Translations under genes and position numbers: made by a program | In this document: positions 7,729 through 16,479 of the stretch, in pieces | Layout: each line of letters begins with the position of its first letter | Numbering within the stretch: the first letter of the stretch is position 1 | Notes under the pieces: model-generated | Seen by the model: only the letters and a program-made list of their open reading frames with translations | Told to the model about the DNA's origin: nothing | Databases searched by the model: none | Origin: an uncultured Alcaligenaceae bacterium | GTDB lineage: Bacteria; Pseudomonadota; Gammaproteobacteria; Burkholderiales; Burkholderiaceae_B | Reading direction: 5' to 3' | Length of the DNA: 28,384 bases | Assembly (NCBI GenBank): GCA_937952975.1 | Contig: CALFXX010000143.1 | Coordinates: 1-28,384, forward strand

Positions 7729-8772
7729 CTAATCAATCGTAATCTTCACCCCATCTACCTTCAGCAAATCAGCCAGTTTCTGAGTCTCGTCCTTTAAAAA
7801 CTGCCTGAACTCTTCTTGGCTACCTGGCTGCACGACCAGCCCAGTTCGCGCAATCGCCTGCTTGACCGCAGGGTCGGCAACAGCCTGCGTTAAGGCTTCG
7901 TGAAGCTGCTTTTGTACAGACGGCTCGACACCTTGTTGTGTCAAAAATCCGTACCAGGTGCCAAAAACCATATCGATGCCTAGTTCTTTAAAGGTAGGCA
8001 CCTCGGGCGCATCCGGGTGGCGCTCAGCGGCGGCGATCGCAATGGCTTTGAGGCGACCGGCCTTCACATTCGTCATGCCAGTCGGGATATCAAAAATCCC
8101 CATCACCTGACCGCCGAATAAATCGTTTAACGCGGGCCCCATGCCTTTGTAAGGGACGTGGGTAATGTTGACTTTCGCAGCATTGGCAAAAAGTTCAGCC
8201 GCGATGTGTGCGCTTGAACCGTTACCTGACGAACCCAACACGAGCCCGACCGGGTTGCCTTTAGCCAAGGTAATGACTTCGGATAAGTTTTGTGCCGGTA
8301 GCTTCGCATTGATATACAGCAGGCTTGGCGCCGTGCCAATTAAAAGCAAGGGTGCCAGTGAGCTTGGCTGATAACCGAGGTTATCTTTGAGTAAGGGGTT
8401 AGACGTGTAGGCGTAGGCGACCACCAACAACGTATAGCCATCAGCCGGGGCTTGGCTGACGTATTGCGTACCAATGATCGTACCCCCGCCCCCGCGATTT
8501 TCAGTCACCACAGATTGCCCCCACAATTGTGAAAGATAGTGGGCGATTGAGCGGGCAAAAATATCGGTGCTGCCTCCTGGTGGATAGGGCACAACAATAG
8601 TGACACGTTTTTCAGGAAATGCTGCGTTGCAAGAAAATACTGCTAGCGCGAGGCCGAACGCCAAAAATATCTTGCTGAGCCAAGACATTAAAGGTTTCGT
8701 TAAAGATGCCTTGGAAGGCACCATGAGGGGCATCGCTAAGAACCTCTTCAAAGCGGCGGTGAATCGCGGCAT
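7729..8772 (-). CDS. Bug-type (TctC family) periplasmic solute receptor 1
   Basis: A periplasmic binding protein that captures a carboxylated or amidated small molecule. The mature start FPEKRVTIVVPYPPGGSTD and the ENRGGGGTI motif are the family's ligand-loop signatures. The signal peptide core LSKIFLAFGLALAVF ends near CNAA. The start is uncertain. An upstream TTG at 8808 has no ribosome binding site, while the ATG at 8772 follows a GAAGAA sequence. An internal ATG at 8688 would give the most normal signal peptide, so the true protein may be 28 residues shorter. No TctA or TctB membrane subunit lies nearby. It is divergent from the serine hydrolase gene. The ligand is unknown. Confidence 0.85.
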   Translation of the reverse strand: MPRFTAALKRFLAMPLMVPSKASLTKPLMSWLSKIFLAFGLALAVFSCNAAFPEKRVTIVVPYPPGGSTDIFARSIAHYLSQLWGQSVVTENRGGGGTIIGTQYVSQAPADGYTLLVVAYAYTSNPLLKDNLGYQPSSLAPLLLIGTAPSLLYINAKLPAQNLSEVITLAKGNPVGLVLGSSGNGSSAHIAAELFANAAKVNITHVPYKGMGPALNDLFGGQVMGIFDIPTGMTNVKAGRLKAIAIAAAERHPDAPEVPTFKELGIDMVFGTWYGFLTQQGVEPSVQKQLHEALTQAVADPAVKQAIARTGLVVQPGSQEEFRQFLKDETQKLADLLKVDGVKITID

Positions 8773-8937
8773 GGTTTCTTCTTTGCAAAAACTCGCTTGG
8801 GCGGCCAAGAGAGCGTCAAAAAACAGGGCCTGACCTAGTCAAAAACAAGATCTTATCTATTATGATCAATCCATACTTGTGAGAAAGACTTTGAACCGCA
8901 TCACCAGCAAAACCGACAGCCAATAAAAAGTACTCGG

Positions 8938-8981
8938 TTTGGACAAACATCAAACAAGAAAGAGATAGTAATTTGGACAAA
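8938..8981. repeat. Direct repeat TTTGGACAAA upstream of the serine hydrolase
   Basis: Two exact copies of TTTGGACAAA lie at 8938-8947 and 8972-8981, 34 bases apart, in the gap between the divergent receptor and serine hydrolase genes. The TTGGAC core resembles a -35 box, so either copy could be part of a promoter, or both could be sites for an activator. The rest of this gap shows nothing recognisable. Confidence 0.3.
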
Positions 8982-9053
8982 TACTAAGAACGAAAACACT
9001 AGGATTTAAAAACTATTAAACCCCAAATCCCGCGATTATTTCGGAGACCTCTG

Positions 9054-10331
9054 ATGAACTTCAAATTAAACACACTGCTTACCGCCCTCGCCTTGGCTGC
9101 AAGTGTTACAGCCCAAGCACAAAGCCCTGCCTCACCACTGCCCACCGCCACGGCCCAGTCTCAAGGCTTTTCTGAAGAGGGCTTAAAGCGTATCGACACC
9201 TTCTTTAAAAAAGAAGTTGCTGATAACCGTATGCCTGGCGCTGTCATTGCAGTCACCAAAAACGGCAAGCTTGTGATCTATGAAGCGTATGGCTATCGCA
9301 ATAAGGCCACCAATACGCCCATGACTACCGATACGATTTTTGCCCTGGCCTCAATGACAAAGGTGATGACCACGGTTAGCGCGTTGACGTTTTATGAAGA
9401 AGCCAAGATGCCTTTGAACGCCCCTGTGGCAAATTGGTTTCCGCAATTCAAGACAATGAAACTTGGCGTGTTAGCGGCCGATGGCACCTTGACAACAGTG
9501 CCTGCTAAAAAACCTGTCACGATTCAAGACTTGATGCGACACACCAATGGCCTGACTTACGGCGGCCGCGGTGCGACAGCTATCCATAAACAATTTCCGG
9601 CCTCATCGTCTAGTTCAGCGATGGATTTAGATGGCAAGCAGTTCATTGAAAAGCTCGCGTCGGCGCCTTTGTTGTACGAACCAGGTACGGCTTGGGATTA
9701 TGGCTTTGGGTTAGATGTTCTAGGCTTGATTCAAGAGCAAATCTCAGGCAAAACCTTAAGCGAGATCATGCGCGAGCGTATCTGGAGCAAACTCGGCATG
9801 GTGGATACAGACTTTGACGTGAAAGCAAAAGATGCCAACCGCTTTGCGCAACCCTTGCCTACCGACACCCTAACCGGCGCACCACAAAGCATGCCGATCT
9901 TGACCGCCAAACTCAAATACGACTGCGGTGGCGGCTGCGCCTACGGTACGGCGGGCGACTACATCCGTTTTGGACAAATGCTGTTGAATGGCGGCTCACT
10001 CGAAGGTAAACGTGTGCTTGGCCCACAAACCGTCGCGTTCATGACGTCTAATCATCTCGATGCAGGCATCAAAAACAACGTAGCCGTCACTGAGCCTGCG
10101 CGCGTTGGCTATGGCTTCGGTTTGGGCGTTGCCGTACGCACCGAGCGCGGCTTGTCTGCGATCAACGGCAACGTTGGGGACTTTTCTTGGAACGGCGCCT
10201 ATGGCACCACCTTTTGGGCCGACCCAAAAGAAAATATGGTGGTGGTGGTCATGGCCGCAACACCAGGCGAAGTGCGTAAAGAGTATCGCGAAAAAATCAA
10301 CGCACTGATCTACGGCGCGCTAGAGAAGTAA
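9054..10331 (+). CDS. Secreted serine hydrolase, class C beta-lactamase/EstB-type esterase
   Basis: A 425-residue penicillin-binding-protein-like hydrolase. The signal peptide (residues 1-22, ending TAQA) places it in the periplasm. The nucleophile motif is SMTK (Ser100, Lys103). The catalytic tyrosine is Tyr215 in AWDYGFGLD. The third motif, KTG in true beta-lactamases, is replaced by a GDFSWNGAYGT region near residues 364-374, as in family VIII esterases and 6-aminohexanoate hydrolase relatives. An esterase or amidase role is therefore more likely than antibiotic resistance. A GGAG ribosome binding site sits 8 bases before the ATG. A hairpin follows the stop codon, so this is probably a single-gene unit. 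It may hydrolyse an ester or amide whose product the adjacent Bug receptor binds, which is inference. Confidence 0.87.
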   Translation: MNFKLNTLLTALALAASVTAQAQSPASPLPTATAQSQGFSEEGLKRIDTFFKKEVADNRMPGAVIAVTKNGKLVIYEAYGYRNKATNTPMTTDTIFALASMTKVMTTVSALTFYEEAKMPLNAPVANWFPQFKTMKLGVLAADGTLTTVPAKKPVTIQDLMRHTNGLTYGGRGATAIHKQFPASSSSSAMDLDGKQFIEKLASAPLLYEPGTAWDYGFGLDVLGLIQEQISGKTLSEIMRERIWSKLGMVDTDFDVKAKDANRFAQPLPTDTLTGAPQSMPILTAKLKYDCGGGCAYGTAGDYIRFGQMLLNGGSLEGKRVLGPQTVAFMTSNHLDAGIKNNVAVTEPARVGYGFGLGVAVRTERGLSAINGNVGDFSWNGAYGTTFWADPKENMVVVVMAATPGEVRKEYREKINALIYGALEK

Positions 10332-10340
10332 TCGTTTGAC

Positions 10341-10374
10341 TCGTTCTCGGTCTGCGACAACGGGCCGAGAACGA
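10341..10374 (+). terminator. Hairpin after the serine hydrolase gene
   Basis: A perfect 10-base stem (TCGTTCTCGG at 10341-10350 with CCGAGAACGA at 10365-10374) encloses a 14-base loop, starting 9 bases after the stop codon. There is no T-tract, so it may be a stabilising 3' hairpin rather than a full intrinsic terminator. Confidence 0.45.
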
Positions 10375-10453
10375 CTGACACCACGCCCTTCTCAGGCAAA
10401 TAACAAAATATCTTTTAAGCCACACTGCAAGAATGGATTACAGTAGCGGTGAC

Positions 10454-10468
10454 GAATGACCGTCATTC
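10454..10468. promoter_or_regulatory. 15-base palindrome, candidate operator of the exporter operon
   Basis: GAATGAC and GTCATTC flank a single central C, ending 18 bases before the ATG of the adaptor gene. The size and symmetry resemble operators of TetR-family repressors that control efflux pumps. No regulator gene is present in the window. Confidence 0.4.
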
Positions 10469-10486
10469 TCAGGCTTTGATTCACCA

Positions 10487-11704
10487 ATGACACTTAAACG
10501 TCCGCTCCAAATTGCATTGCTCGGCTGTGTGCTGTTGGCAGGCTTTATTGGGTTTAGGGCTTGGCAAGGCCCACTCGTGCCAGCCTATCAGCTCAAAACC
10601 ATTGATCTCACTCAAAACGTTGTCGCGACTGGGCGTATCGTGTCGACCTCACGAGTACAGGTCAACACCGAGATCGCAGGGGTGGTACTTGAGCGTCGCG
10701 TCAAAGAAGGCGATCGGGTAAACGCGGGTGACGTACTGATTGTGTTGCGGGCTGACGATCTGGCTGCAAAAGTACAAGAGGCGCAAGCGAGTCTTGAGCA
10801 ACTGCAGCTGGCACGTCGACCACAAGCCCTTGCTGCCTTGAGGCAAGCTGAGGCGCAGTTCGCCCAATCTCAGCGTGAAGTCAAACGCCGCCGCGATCTC
10901 TTTAAAGCAGACTCGATTTCGCGCGAAATACGTGAGCAGGCCGAGAATCAAGAAAACACTGCCAAAGAAGCGCTTGAACAGGCGCGCTTGTTGGTCGCCT
11001 CGCTCGAACCTGGCGCCTCAGAGGAAAACGTATTGCGCGAGCGCCTGGCCGCCGCCAAAGCCTTACTTGAAAAAACAACTATCCGCGCGCAAGTCGCAGG
11101 CACCATCCTGACCCGCAATGTTGAACCAGGTGACGCGGTGCAGCCCGTTGGCAAAGCCTTGCTTGAAATCGCTCGCGCCGGCGATACCGAAATTTTGATC
11201 CCGCTTGACGAACGCAATATCGGCAACATTGCACTGGGTCAAACCGGCGTGTGCATTGCTGACGCCTACCCCAACCGTCCGTTTAACGCCCGCGTCAACT
11301 TTATCTCACCAACGGTTGATCCGCAGCGCGGCACCGTCGACATCCGGCTAAAAATTGATCCGGTACCAGAGGGTCTCAAACAAGATATGACGCTGTCGGT
11401 CGATATTGTCACCGCCGAGCGCTCAAACACGCTGGTGATCCCCAATGACGCCCTGCTCTCGGTGACTGGCTCTCAGGCGCAAGTGCTTGCCGTACAAAAC
11501 GGCAAGGTCGTGCGTACGACGGTAGAACTTGGTCTAAGGGGTTTAGCGCTAACTGAAGTCAAGCAAGGCCTCAAAGCAGAGGACTGGGTGCTATTGACAG
11601 CAAGCGCGAAAGAAGGCGCCCGGGTTCGCCTAGCGCCTCAACCTATCCCCGCGCACACCCAAGGCTTATCGTCGCGCAAAGAAACGCCTGTCAAGTTCAA
11701 CTGA
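10487..11704 (+). CDS. Periplasmic adaptor (HlyD/MacA/DevB-like) of an ABC exporter
   Basis: A 405-residue membrane-fusion protein. One N-terminal membrane segment (residues about 8-23) anchors it in the inner membrane. The first half of the lipoyl domain is at about 55-90 (VNTEIAGVVLERRVKEGDRV). A coiled-coil hairpin at about 92-195 is rich in Ala, Glu, Gln and Arg. The second lipoyl half is near 203-225 (AGTILTRNVEPGDAV), followed by beta-barrel and membrane-proximal domains. It would bridge the permease to an outer membrane channel. The stop codon is 2 bases before the permease start, so it is the first gene of a tight operon. The order adaptor, permease, ATPase is that of devBCA. The cargo is unknown. 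Confidence 0.88.
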   Translation: MTLKRPLQIALLGCVLLAGFIGFRAWQGPLVPAYQLKTIDLTQNVVATGRIVSTSRVQVNTEIAGVVLERRVKEGDRVNAGDVLIVLRADDLAAKVQEAQASLEQLQLARRPQALAALRQAEAQFAQSQREVKRRRDLFKADSISREIREQAENQENTAKEALEQARLLVASLEPGASEENVLRERLAAAKALLEKTTIRAQVAGTILTRNVEPGDAVQPVGKALLEIARAGDTEILIPLDERNIGNIALGQTGVCIADAYPNRPFNARVNFISPTVDPQRGTVDIRLKIDPVPEGLKQDMTLSVDIVTAERSNTLVIPNDALLSVTGSQAQVLAVQNGKVVRTTVELGLRGLALTEVKQGLKAEDWVLLTASAKEGARVRLAPQPIPAHTQGLSSRKETPVKFN

Positions 11705-11706
11705 CA

Positions 11707-12909
11707 ATGTGGATTGAGTCAACCATTGCAGTGAAATTTATGCGTCAGGGGCGCACGCAAACCGCGTTGATCATGGTGGGGATTTCAGTTGGCGTCTCGG
11801 TCATTGTCTTTATTACCGCGCTGATCCTTGGCCTGCAAAGCAACATCATTGCTCGCACGCTAGGCACACAGTCGCACATTCGCGTGCAACCACCAGACGA
11901 AAAAAATATTGTCACCCCCAGCCGCGAAGGTAGCGTTGCCTTAGTCACTGAAGATAAGCGCGCGCAACGACTGCGCTCAATTCTAAATTGGCAAGACGTG
12001 CGTGACACGCTTGATACCTTGCCTGAAATCAAAGCAGTGTCACCGGTTGTGTCGGGCCCTGCCTTTGCCCGCAAAGGTGAAGTGTTTAAGTCGATTTCAA
12101 TTCTTGGGATCGATCCACCGCGTTACGAAAAAATTATTCCACTCAGTACAAATATTATTTCTGGCAGATTGAAAGTTGGTGCTGGCGATGCCGTAATCGG
12201 AAAAATTCTTGCAGATGACTTAGGTTTGCGAGCCGGTAATAAATTACGTATTGAGTCAGGCGATGGCCGTGTGGCCGTCGTCACGATTGCTGGTATCTTT
12301 GAAATCGGCGTGCGTGATCTAGATGCGCGCTTTGTTTACGTTGATCTGAAGCAAGCGCAATCCTTGTTGGGCCTTTACGGCGGAATTAATCTCATTGATC
12401 TAACGGTACAAAATTTATTCGCCGCGGATGTCACGGCCAACAGAATCTCACGACTCACTGGGCTAAAGGCCGAAAGTTGGATTGAGACCAATGCTCAACT
12501 CGTCAACGCACTTGCCTCGCAAAGTTTATCAACCTCAATCATTACTTTTTTTGTTGCCTTATCGGTCGCCTTTGGTATCGCAAGCGTCTTAGCAATTAGC
12601 GTTACCCAACGCACGCGCGAGATCGGAATCTTGCGCGCCATGGGCATTCGCCGCTCACAAATGTTGCAAGTCTTTTTAATTCAGGGTGGGCTACTGGGGC
12701 TGATTGGCTCAGCTGTGGGCGCAAGCTTTGGTTATGGCCTTGTGATGGCGTTTAATGTTTTTGGACCCAAACTGTTTTACATTGAACTACCAACTTATTT
12801 AATCGGCAGTGCAACGGCGATTGCCACCGTGGTGGGCATACTCGCAGCACTAGCACCCGCGTGGCGGGCCTCACGACTAGATCCCGTGCAGGCGATTCGC
12901 TATGTCTGA
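11707..12909 (+). CDS. ABC exporter permease, FtsX/MacB/DevC family
   Basis: A 400-residue integral membrane protein with the MacB-type topology. One segment is at residues about 19-42, then a large periplasmic MacB-PCD domain (about 45-270), then three segments from about 275 to 395. The cytoplasmic loop SVTQRTREIGILRAMGIRRSQ between segments 2 and 3 is the characteristic coupling motif of the FtsX family that contacts the ATPase. It overlaps the ATPase gene by 8 bases, which implies translational coupling. Members move lipoproteins, macrolides, peptides or glycolipids by mechanotransmission rather than by a true channel; the substrate here is not deducible. Confidence 0.88.
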   Translation: MWIESTIAVKFMRQGRTQTALIMVGISVGVSVIVFITALILGLQSNIIARTLGTQSHIRVQPPDEKNIVTPSREGSVALVTEDKRAQRLRSILNWQDVRDTLDTLPEIKAVSPVVSGPAFARKGEVFKSISILGIDPPRYEKIIPLSTNIISGRLKVGAGDAVIGKILADDLGLRAGNKLRIESGDGRVAVVTIAGIFEIGVRDLDARFVYVDLKQAQSLLGLYGGINLIDLTVQNLFAADVTANRISRLTGLKAESWIETNAQLVNALASQSLSTSIITFFVALSVAFGIASVLAISVTQRTREIGILRAMGIRRSQMLQVFLIQGGLLGLIGSAVGASFGYGLVMAFNVFGPKLFYIELPTYLIGSATAIATVVGILAALAPAWRASRLDPVQAIRYV

Positions 12910-13591
12910 CACGTCTACCCCCGTTTTGTCGTTGGTTGATGTTCGCAAGTCATATAACATTGGCTCGCCCAACGAAGTTGAAATTTTGCATGGCATCAAT
13001 CTTACGGTGCAAGAGCGTGATTTTTCGGCCTTGGTCGGGCCCTCGGGTTCAGGCAAAAGTACCTTGCTCAATATCATCGGGCTGCTTGATCAACCGACCT
13101 CGGGCGAGCTCTACATTTTGGGTCAGCCCACCCGCGAGATGGAAGATGAAGCACGCACTGCAATGCGCGGCAACACCATCGGTTTTGTCTTTCAGTTTCA
13201 TCATTTGATCCAAGCCTTTACGGCACTAGAAAATGTCTTGATGCCGCTGATGATCAAAAATGGCAAACCCAAAGTAGAGTTTGTTGAGCGTGCAAAAAAC
13301 CTGTTGAATGAGGTTGGCTTAGGCGACCATCTCAACAAAAAGCCCGATGAGTTATCGGGCGGACAGCAACAACGCGTCGCGATTGCACGTGCATTAATCA
13401 CGCGCCCTGCTCTGCTGCTTGCCGATGAACCAACTGGCAACCTCGATACTAAAACCGCCGCTGAGATTTTTGCCTTATTCAGAAAGTTCAATCAGCAGTT
13501 TGGTTGTGCGGTATTGCTCGTGACACACGATGCCAGATTATCAACCACATGCGATCGCACTATTACACTGGTTGATGGACAAACTGTTTAA
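12902..13591 (+). CDS. ABC exporter ATP-binding protein (LolD/MacB/DevA type)
   Basis: A 229-residue nucleotide-binding subunit, normal for the family. Walker A is GPSGSGKS (residues 46-53), the Q-loop Gln98 lies in FVFQFHHL, the signature is LSGGQ (151-155), Walker B is LLLADE (171-176), the D-loop is GNLD, and the H-loop is His209. It would power the permease encoded just upstream. The operon ends here. No outer membrane TolC-like gene follows, so the exporter must borrow a channel encoded elsewhere. Confidence 0.92.
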   Translation: MSDTSTPVLSLVDVRKSYNIGSPNEVEILHGINLTVQERDFSALVGPSGSGKSTLLNIIGLLDQPTSGELYILGQPTREMEDEARTAMRGNTIGFVFQFHHLIQAFTALENVLMPLMIKNGKPKVEFVERAKNLLNEVGLGDHLNKKPDELSGGQQQRVAIARALITRPALLLADEPTGNLDTKTAAEIFALFRKFNQQFGCAVLLVTHDARLSTTCDRTITLVDGQTV

Positions 13592-13689
13592 TACCCAAGC
13601 ACAGAACCCTTGCCTCAACAGCATCTGAGCAATACTCGCCGTCAATGACGAAATAAAACTCCCCGACCGCCAACATAAACAAAACTTAT

Positions 13690-15189
13690 CTATGTTTGCA
13701 AGATGCTTCTTAGCGTTTGAACATTTGACACTTGTTCAAGATCCCAAATCGCGGTCACCAAAGACCGAGCTTTATCTAGCCCCAATACAGGTGCGCAGAG
13801 GTCATAGGCTTTTTTACCAACCTCGTCGCGCGTCATCGGGTTGGCCGCTGTGCCTCGTACGTTCTTGGTATGCGAGTGCAAGACTCTGCCATCTTTCAAC
13901 TTGATATCAACAATGGCCTGGCGACTTGGTAGTGCCTTCTGCAACTCGTCATCCCCTATCAACTCAACGCGTTTCTTGATTTCAAGAACGTCAGGGTGCG
14001 TCATACGCTTGACATCATGAGCGGCCTCAAGCGAGGCCGTGCCATCTAACAGCATCACAGCAACCATATATTGCATGTTGATATCGGGCATGCTGCGATT
14101 ATTGACTGTCGCTGCGCCAGTTTTAAAAATACGCACGGTCACCTGTTCAACGTCGCTGGCTTTAAAGCGATGTGTCAGCAATAGGTCATACACTGAATCC
14201 AGCGCGGCCTGAATTGGGCTACCGACAGTCCAACGCTTGATCGCAGTGTTAATCACTTCATAACGCGTGCCTAGTTCGCGCGTCAACTCTTCAGGCTTGG
14301 GGTCAGCACCGCCAAAGGCTACAAAGAAATTGCTAGGCCCACCAAACGGATCATCAATCCCTGACATCCCCGAGGCCACCATGGTGACTGAGGCGGCCCC
14401 ATTGCGGGCTGGCAAGCCACCAAACTGAAAGGCTTTTTCTACATGCTCGGTATCGCGCGCGTAGTTAGACAAACCGCTAGCTTGTTGCGTGGTGTACGAC
14501 AGCGCAAAACGCACTTGCTGCGTTGTTAATTTTGCCAACGAGGCGCAAGCGACCGTCGCGCCAAACATCGGCCCGAAAGAGTGTGTGCCGTGCCCCCTAC
14601 GAGAAAAAGCATACGCACCCAACGAAAAGGATAAACGTGCACAGATGTCGTAGCCCAGTGCCACAGAGCGTAGCAAGTCGGTGCCGCTGGATTTTTCATA
14701 CTCCGCCATCGCCAAGGCCGCTGGCACAATCCCGGCACCCGGATGCGTAAGCGAGGCGGGATGCGAATCATCGGTTTCATCAGCGTGGGCTAGCATGCCG
14801 CCCGCAAGTGAAGCGTTGACGACCGTCGTCAGTAGGTTGGTACCCGGGATGCAAGCTTGTGGAGTCCCACCCTGCGCTTTGATATAGGCGATTGCTTTTT
14901 CGCCTGCTAACAAGTGCGTACCCGAGATCATCGCGGCAAGCGTATCGAGCAGGTGATGCTTAGTCGCCTCTAGCGCTTGAGGGGGCAACGCTTTTTTCGA
15001 CGCTTGCGCCACATAGTCAGCTAATGCAAGTGTGACGGCAGAAATTTCAACCGAGCCTGTCTTGCCATCGCTCGCAGCAAAACTGTAACGTGCTGGCAAA
15101 GCTACGACGCTCAGCAAACCAGCGCGCAGCAGTGCGCGACGTATCACCGTGCTATTGCGTTGCTCAAGATTCACTTTTTCTTCAATCAT
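13690..15189 (-). CDS. MmgE/PrpD family protein with Tat-like signal
   Basis: A 499-residue relative of 2-methylcitrate dehydratase and iminodisuccinate epimerase. The conserved active-site stretch HADETDDSHP is at residues 135-144, followed by the LTHPGAGIVPAALA segment. The first 40 residues are an extension: Arg17-Arg18 in IRRALLRAG is followed by a hydrophobic run and a plausible cut near SFAAS, resembling a twin-arginine signal. Classical PrpD acts in the cytoplasm, so export of this one would be unusual. It lies downstream of a Bug receptor and a dehalogenase-like hydrolase on the same strand, with gaps of 137 and 145 bases. The substrate is likely a polycarboxylic or hydroxy acid, by family analogy only. 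Confidence 0.85.
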   Translation of the reverse strand: MIEEKVNLEQRNSTVIRRALLRAGLLSVVALPARYSFAASDGKTGSVEISAVTLALADYVAQASKKALPPQALEATKHHLLDTLAAMISGTHLLAGEKAIAYIKAQGGTPQACIPGTNLLTTVVNASLAGGMLAHADETDDSHPASLTHPGAGIVPAALAMAEYEKSSGTDLLRSVALGYDICARLSFSLGAYAFSRRGHGTHSFGPMFGATVACASLAKLTTQQVRFALSYTTQQASGLSNYARDTEHVEKAFQFGGLPARNGAASVTMVASGMSGIDDPFGGPSNFFVAFGGADPKPEELTRELGTRYEVINTAIKRWTVGSPIQAALDSVYDLLLTHRFKASDVEQVTVRIFKTGAATVNNRSMPDINMQYMVAVMLLDGTASLEAAHDVKRMTHPDVLEIKKRVELIGDDELQKALPSRQAIVDIKLKDGRVLHSHTKNVRGTAANPMTRDEVGKKAYDLCAPVLGLDKARSLVTAIWDLEQVSNVQTLRSILQT

Positions 15190-15326
15190 GATTTTTTTCT
15201 CGTTGTAAGCAAACGTGGTGAGGCCAGTATCTTTGTGACATCACCAAACTTTCTATCTGAGTAGCCGTGCAATACTCCTTGACTCAGCGCTGCCACTGAA
15301 TCACGCGAGTCATCTCCTTAACACCG

Positions 15327-16334
15327 TCAATCAACTATAATCCCCACAGCATCAATCAATTCTTTCCACTTTTTATATTCGCCTTCGATAAAGGCCTTGG
15401 TCTCTTTGGGGCCGCCGTATAGCGGGCGCGCATGCATTCCTTCAATAAACGCTATCGTATCGGCTTGATGACTAATCTCGTCAACAGCTTTCGCGAGCGT
15501 CATTTGAATAGCTTGAGGTGTGTTGGCCGGCGCGACCATAAAATAATCACCCTGTACGTCAAAGCCTGGATAACCGGATTCAGCGATGGTGGGTACCTCT
15601 GGATATTGCTTTAAACGATACGGCCCAGTGATAGCAAGCAGCTTGAGCTTTTTGGATTCGACCAAGGGCATCATGGTGGCCGAACTGCCGAACGTCAAAT
15701 CAACGCGGGCTGCCAGCATATCAATCAAAGCTTGCGAGCCGCCTCGATAAGGTACATGCGTCATTTTGACTTTAGCCATATATTGAAACAGTTCACCGGC
15801 AAGGTGTTGGGTTGACCCCGTCCCTGCCGATGCAAAGGTCAAGGTGCCTGGAGATTTCTTAGCCGCCTCGACCAAATCTTTAACCGAATTGATCGATGAA
15901 CTTGCCGGTACGACCAGTACGTTAGGCGTCGACACGAGCATCGCAATGGGGGCTAAATCACGCCGCCAGTCATAGGGATTGCGGTTTAAGACGTCATTGC
16001 TTGCGATAGGATTCGAACCAAGCGCTAAGGTATAGCCGTCTGGCACGGTTTGGGCGAGCGCGTTTAGGGATACGATGCCCCCGCCCCCCGGCCGATTTTC
16101 AACAATAAACGTTTGACCTAATTTATCGGTAAGTTTTTTGGCGTAATAACGCGCAATGGTGTCCGTTGCACCACCTGCAGCAAAACCCGCCACCAGCTTC
16201 ACCTCGCGCGTCGGATACACCGCTTGCGTTTGTGTTTGTGTTTGTGTTTGCACTTGGGCTTGGGTTTGGGTTTGAACGCCAAGCGCAACCAAGCCCAGCA
16301 AGGCAATCCCCGCTATTCGTGTCATGCCAAACAT
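15327..16334 (-). CDS. Bug-type (TctC family) periplasmic solute receptor 2, with Thr-Gln repeat
   Basis: A 335-residue receptor with a strong AAGGAG ribosome binding site before the ATG. Family loops are visible as KLVAGFAAGGATD and VENRPGGGG. Between the signal peptide core (IALLGLVALGV) and the first mature strand (YPTREVKLV) sit eight tandem [Thr/Ala/Val]-Gln pairs, encoded by a hexanucleotide repeat. The repeat makes the cleavage site ambiguous and adds a flexible polar tail. The gene lies between the dehalogenase-like hydrolase and the PrpD-family gene, all leftward, so it may deliver the PrpD substrate or be co-regulated with it. No TctAB is nearby. The ligand is unknown. Confidence 0.88.
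   Translation of the reverse strand: MFGMTRIAGIALLGLVALGVQTQTQAQVQTQTQTQTQAVYPTREVKLVAGFAAGGATDTIARYYAKKLTDKLGQTFIVENRPGGGGIVSLNALAQTVPDGYTLALGSNPIASNDVLNRNPYDWRRDLAPIAMLVSTPNVLVVPASSSINSVKDLVEAAKKSPGTLTFASAGTGSTQHLAGELFQYMAKVKMTHVPYRGGSQALIDMLAARVDLTFGSSATMMPLVESKKLKLLAITGPYRLKQYPEVPTIAESGYPGFDVQGDYFMVAPANTPQAIQMTLAKAVDEISHQADTIAFIEGMHARPLYGGPKETKAFIEGEYKKWKELIDAVGIIVD
16225..16272. repeat. Hexanucleotide tandem repeat (8 x 6 bases)
   Basis: Eight consecutive units of the form TGNGTT, some degenerate (TGCGTT, TGTGTT x3, TGCACT, TGGGCT, TGGGTT x2), lie inside receptor 2. As the unit is a multiple of three, copy-number change would lengthen or shorten the Gln-rich tract without shifting the frame. 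Confidence 0.85.
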
Positions 16335-16479
16335 GTTGTCTCCTTGTAGATTCAGAGATTTCTTCGAATCCCTTTTTTTCTATAGTACAGGCAAGCGGTC
16401 GCTTTACAAGACTCCCCTCCAAGCTCGCATGACAGGCGGCTCAAACGGCAAGTTCAAGGCCTTACGAAACATGATCTCG

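Noticed and set aside
8773..8808. TTG start giving a longer receptor 1
   Set aside because: No ribosome binding site precedes it, and it would put more than 40 residues before the signal peptide core.
9054..10331. Antibiotic-resistance beta-lactamase
   Set aside because: The KTG box is absent and replaced by an esterase-type W-x-G region, so resistance is not supported.
16225..16272. CRISPR-like or regulatory repeat array
   Set aside because: Units are contiguous six-base repeats without spacers, inside a coding frame.
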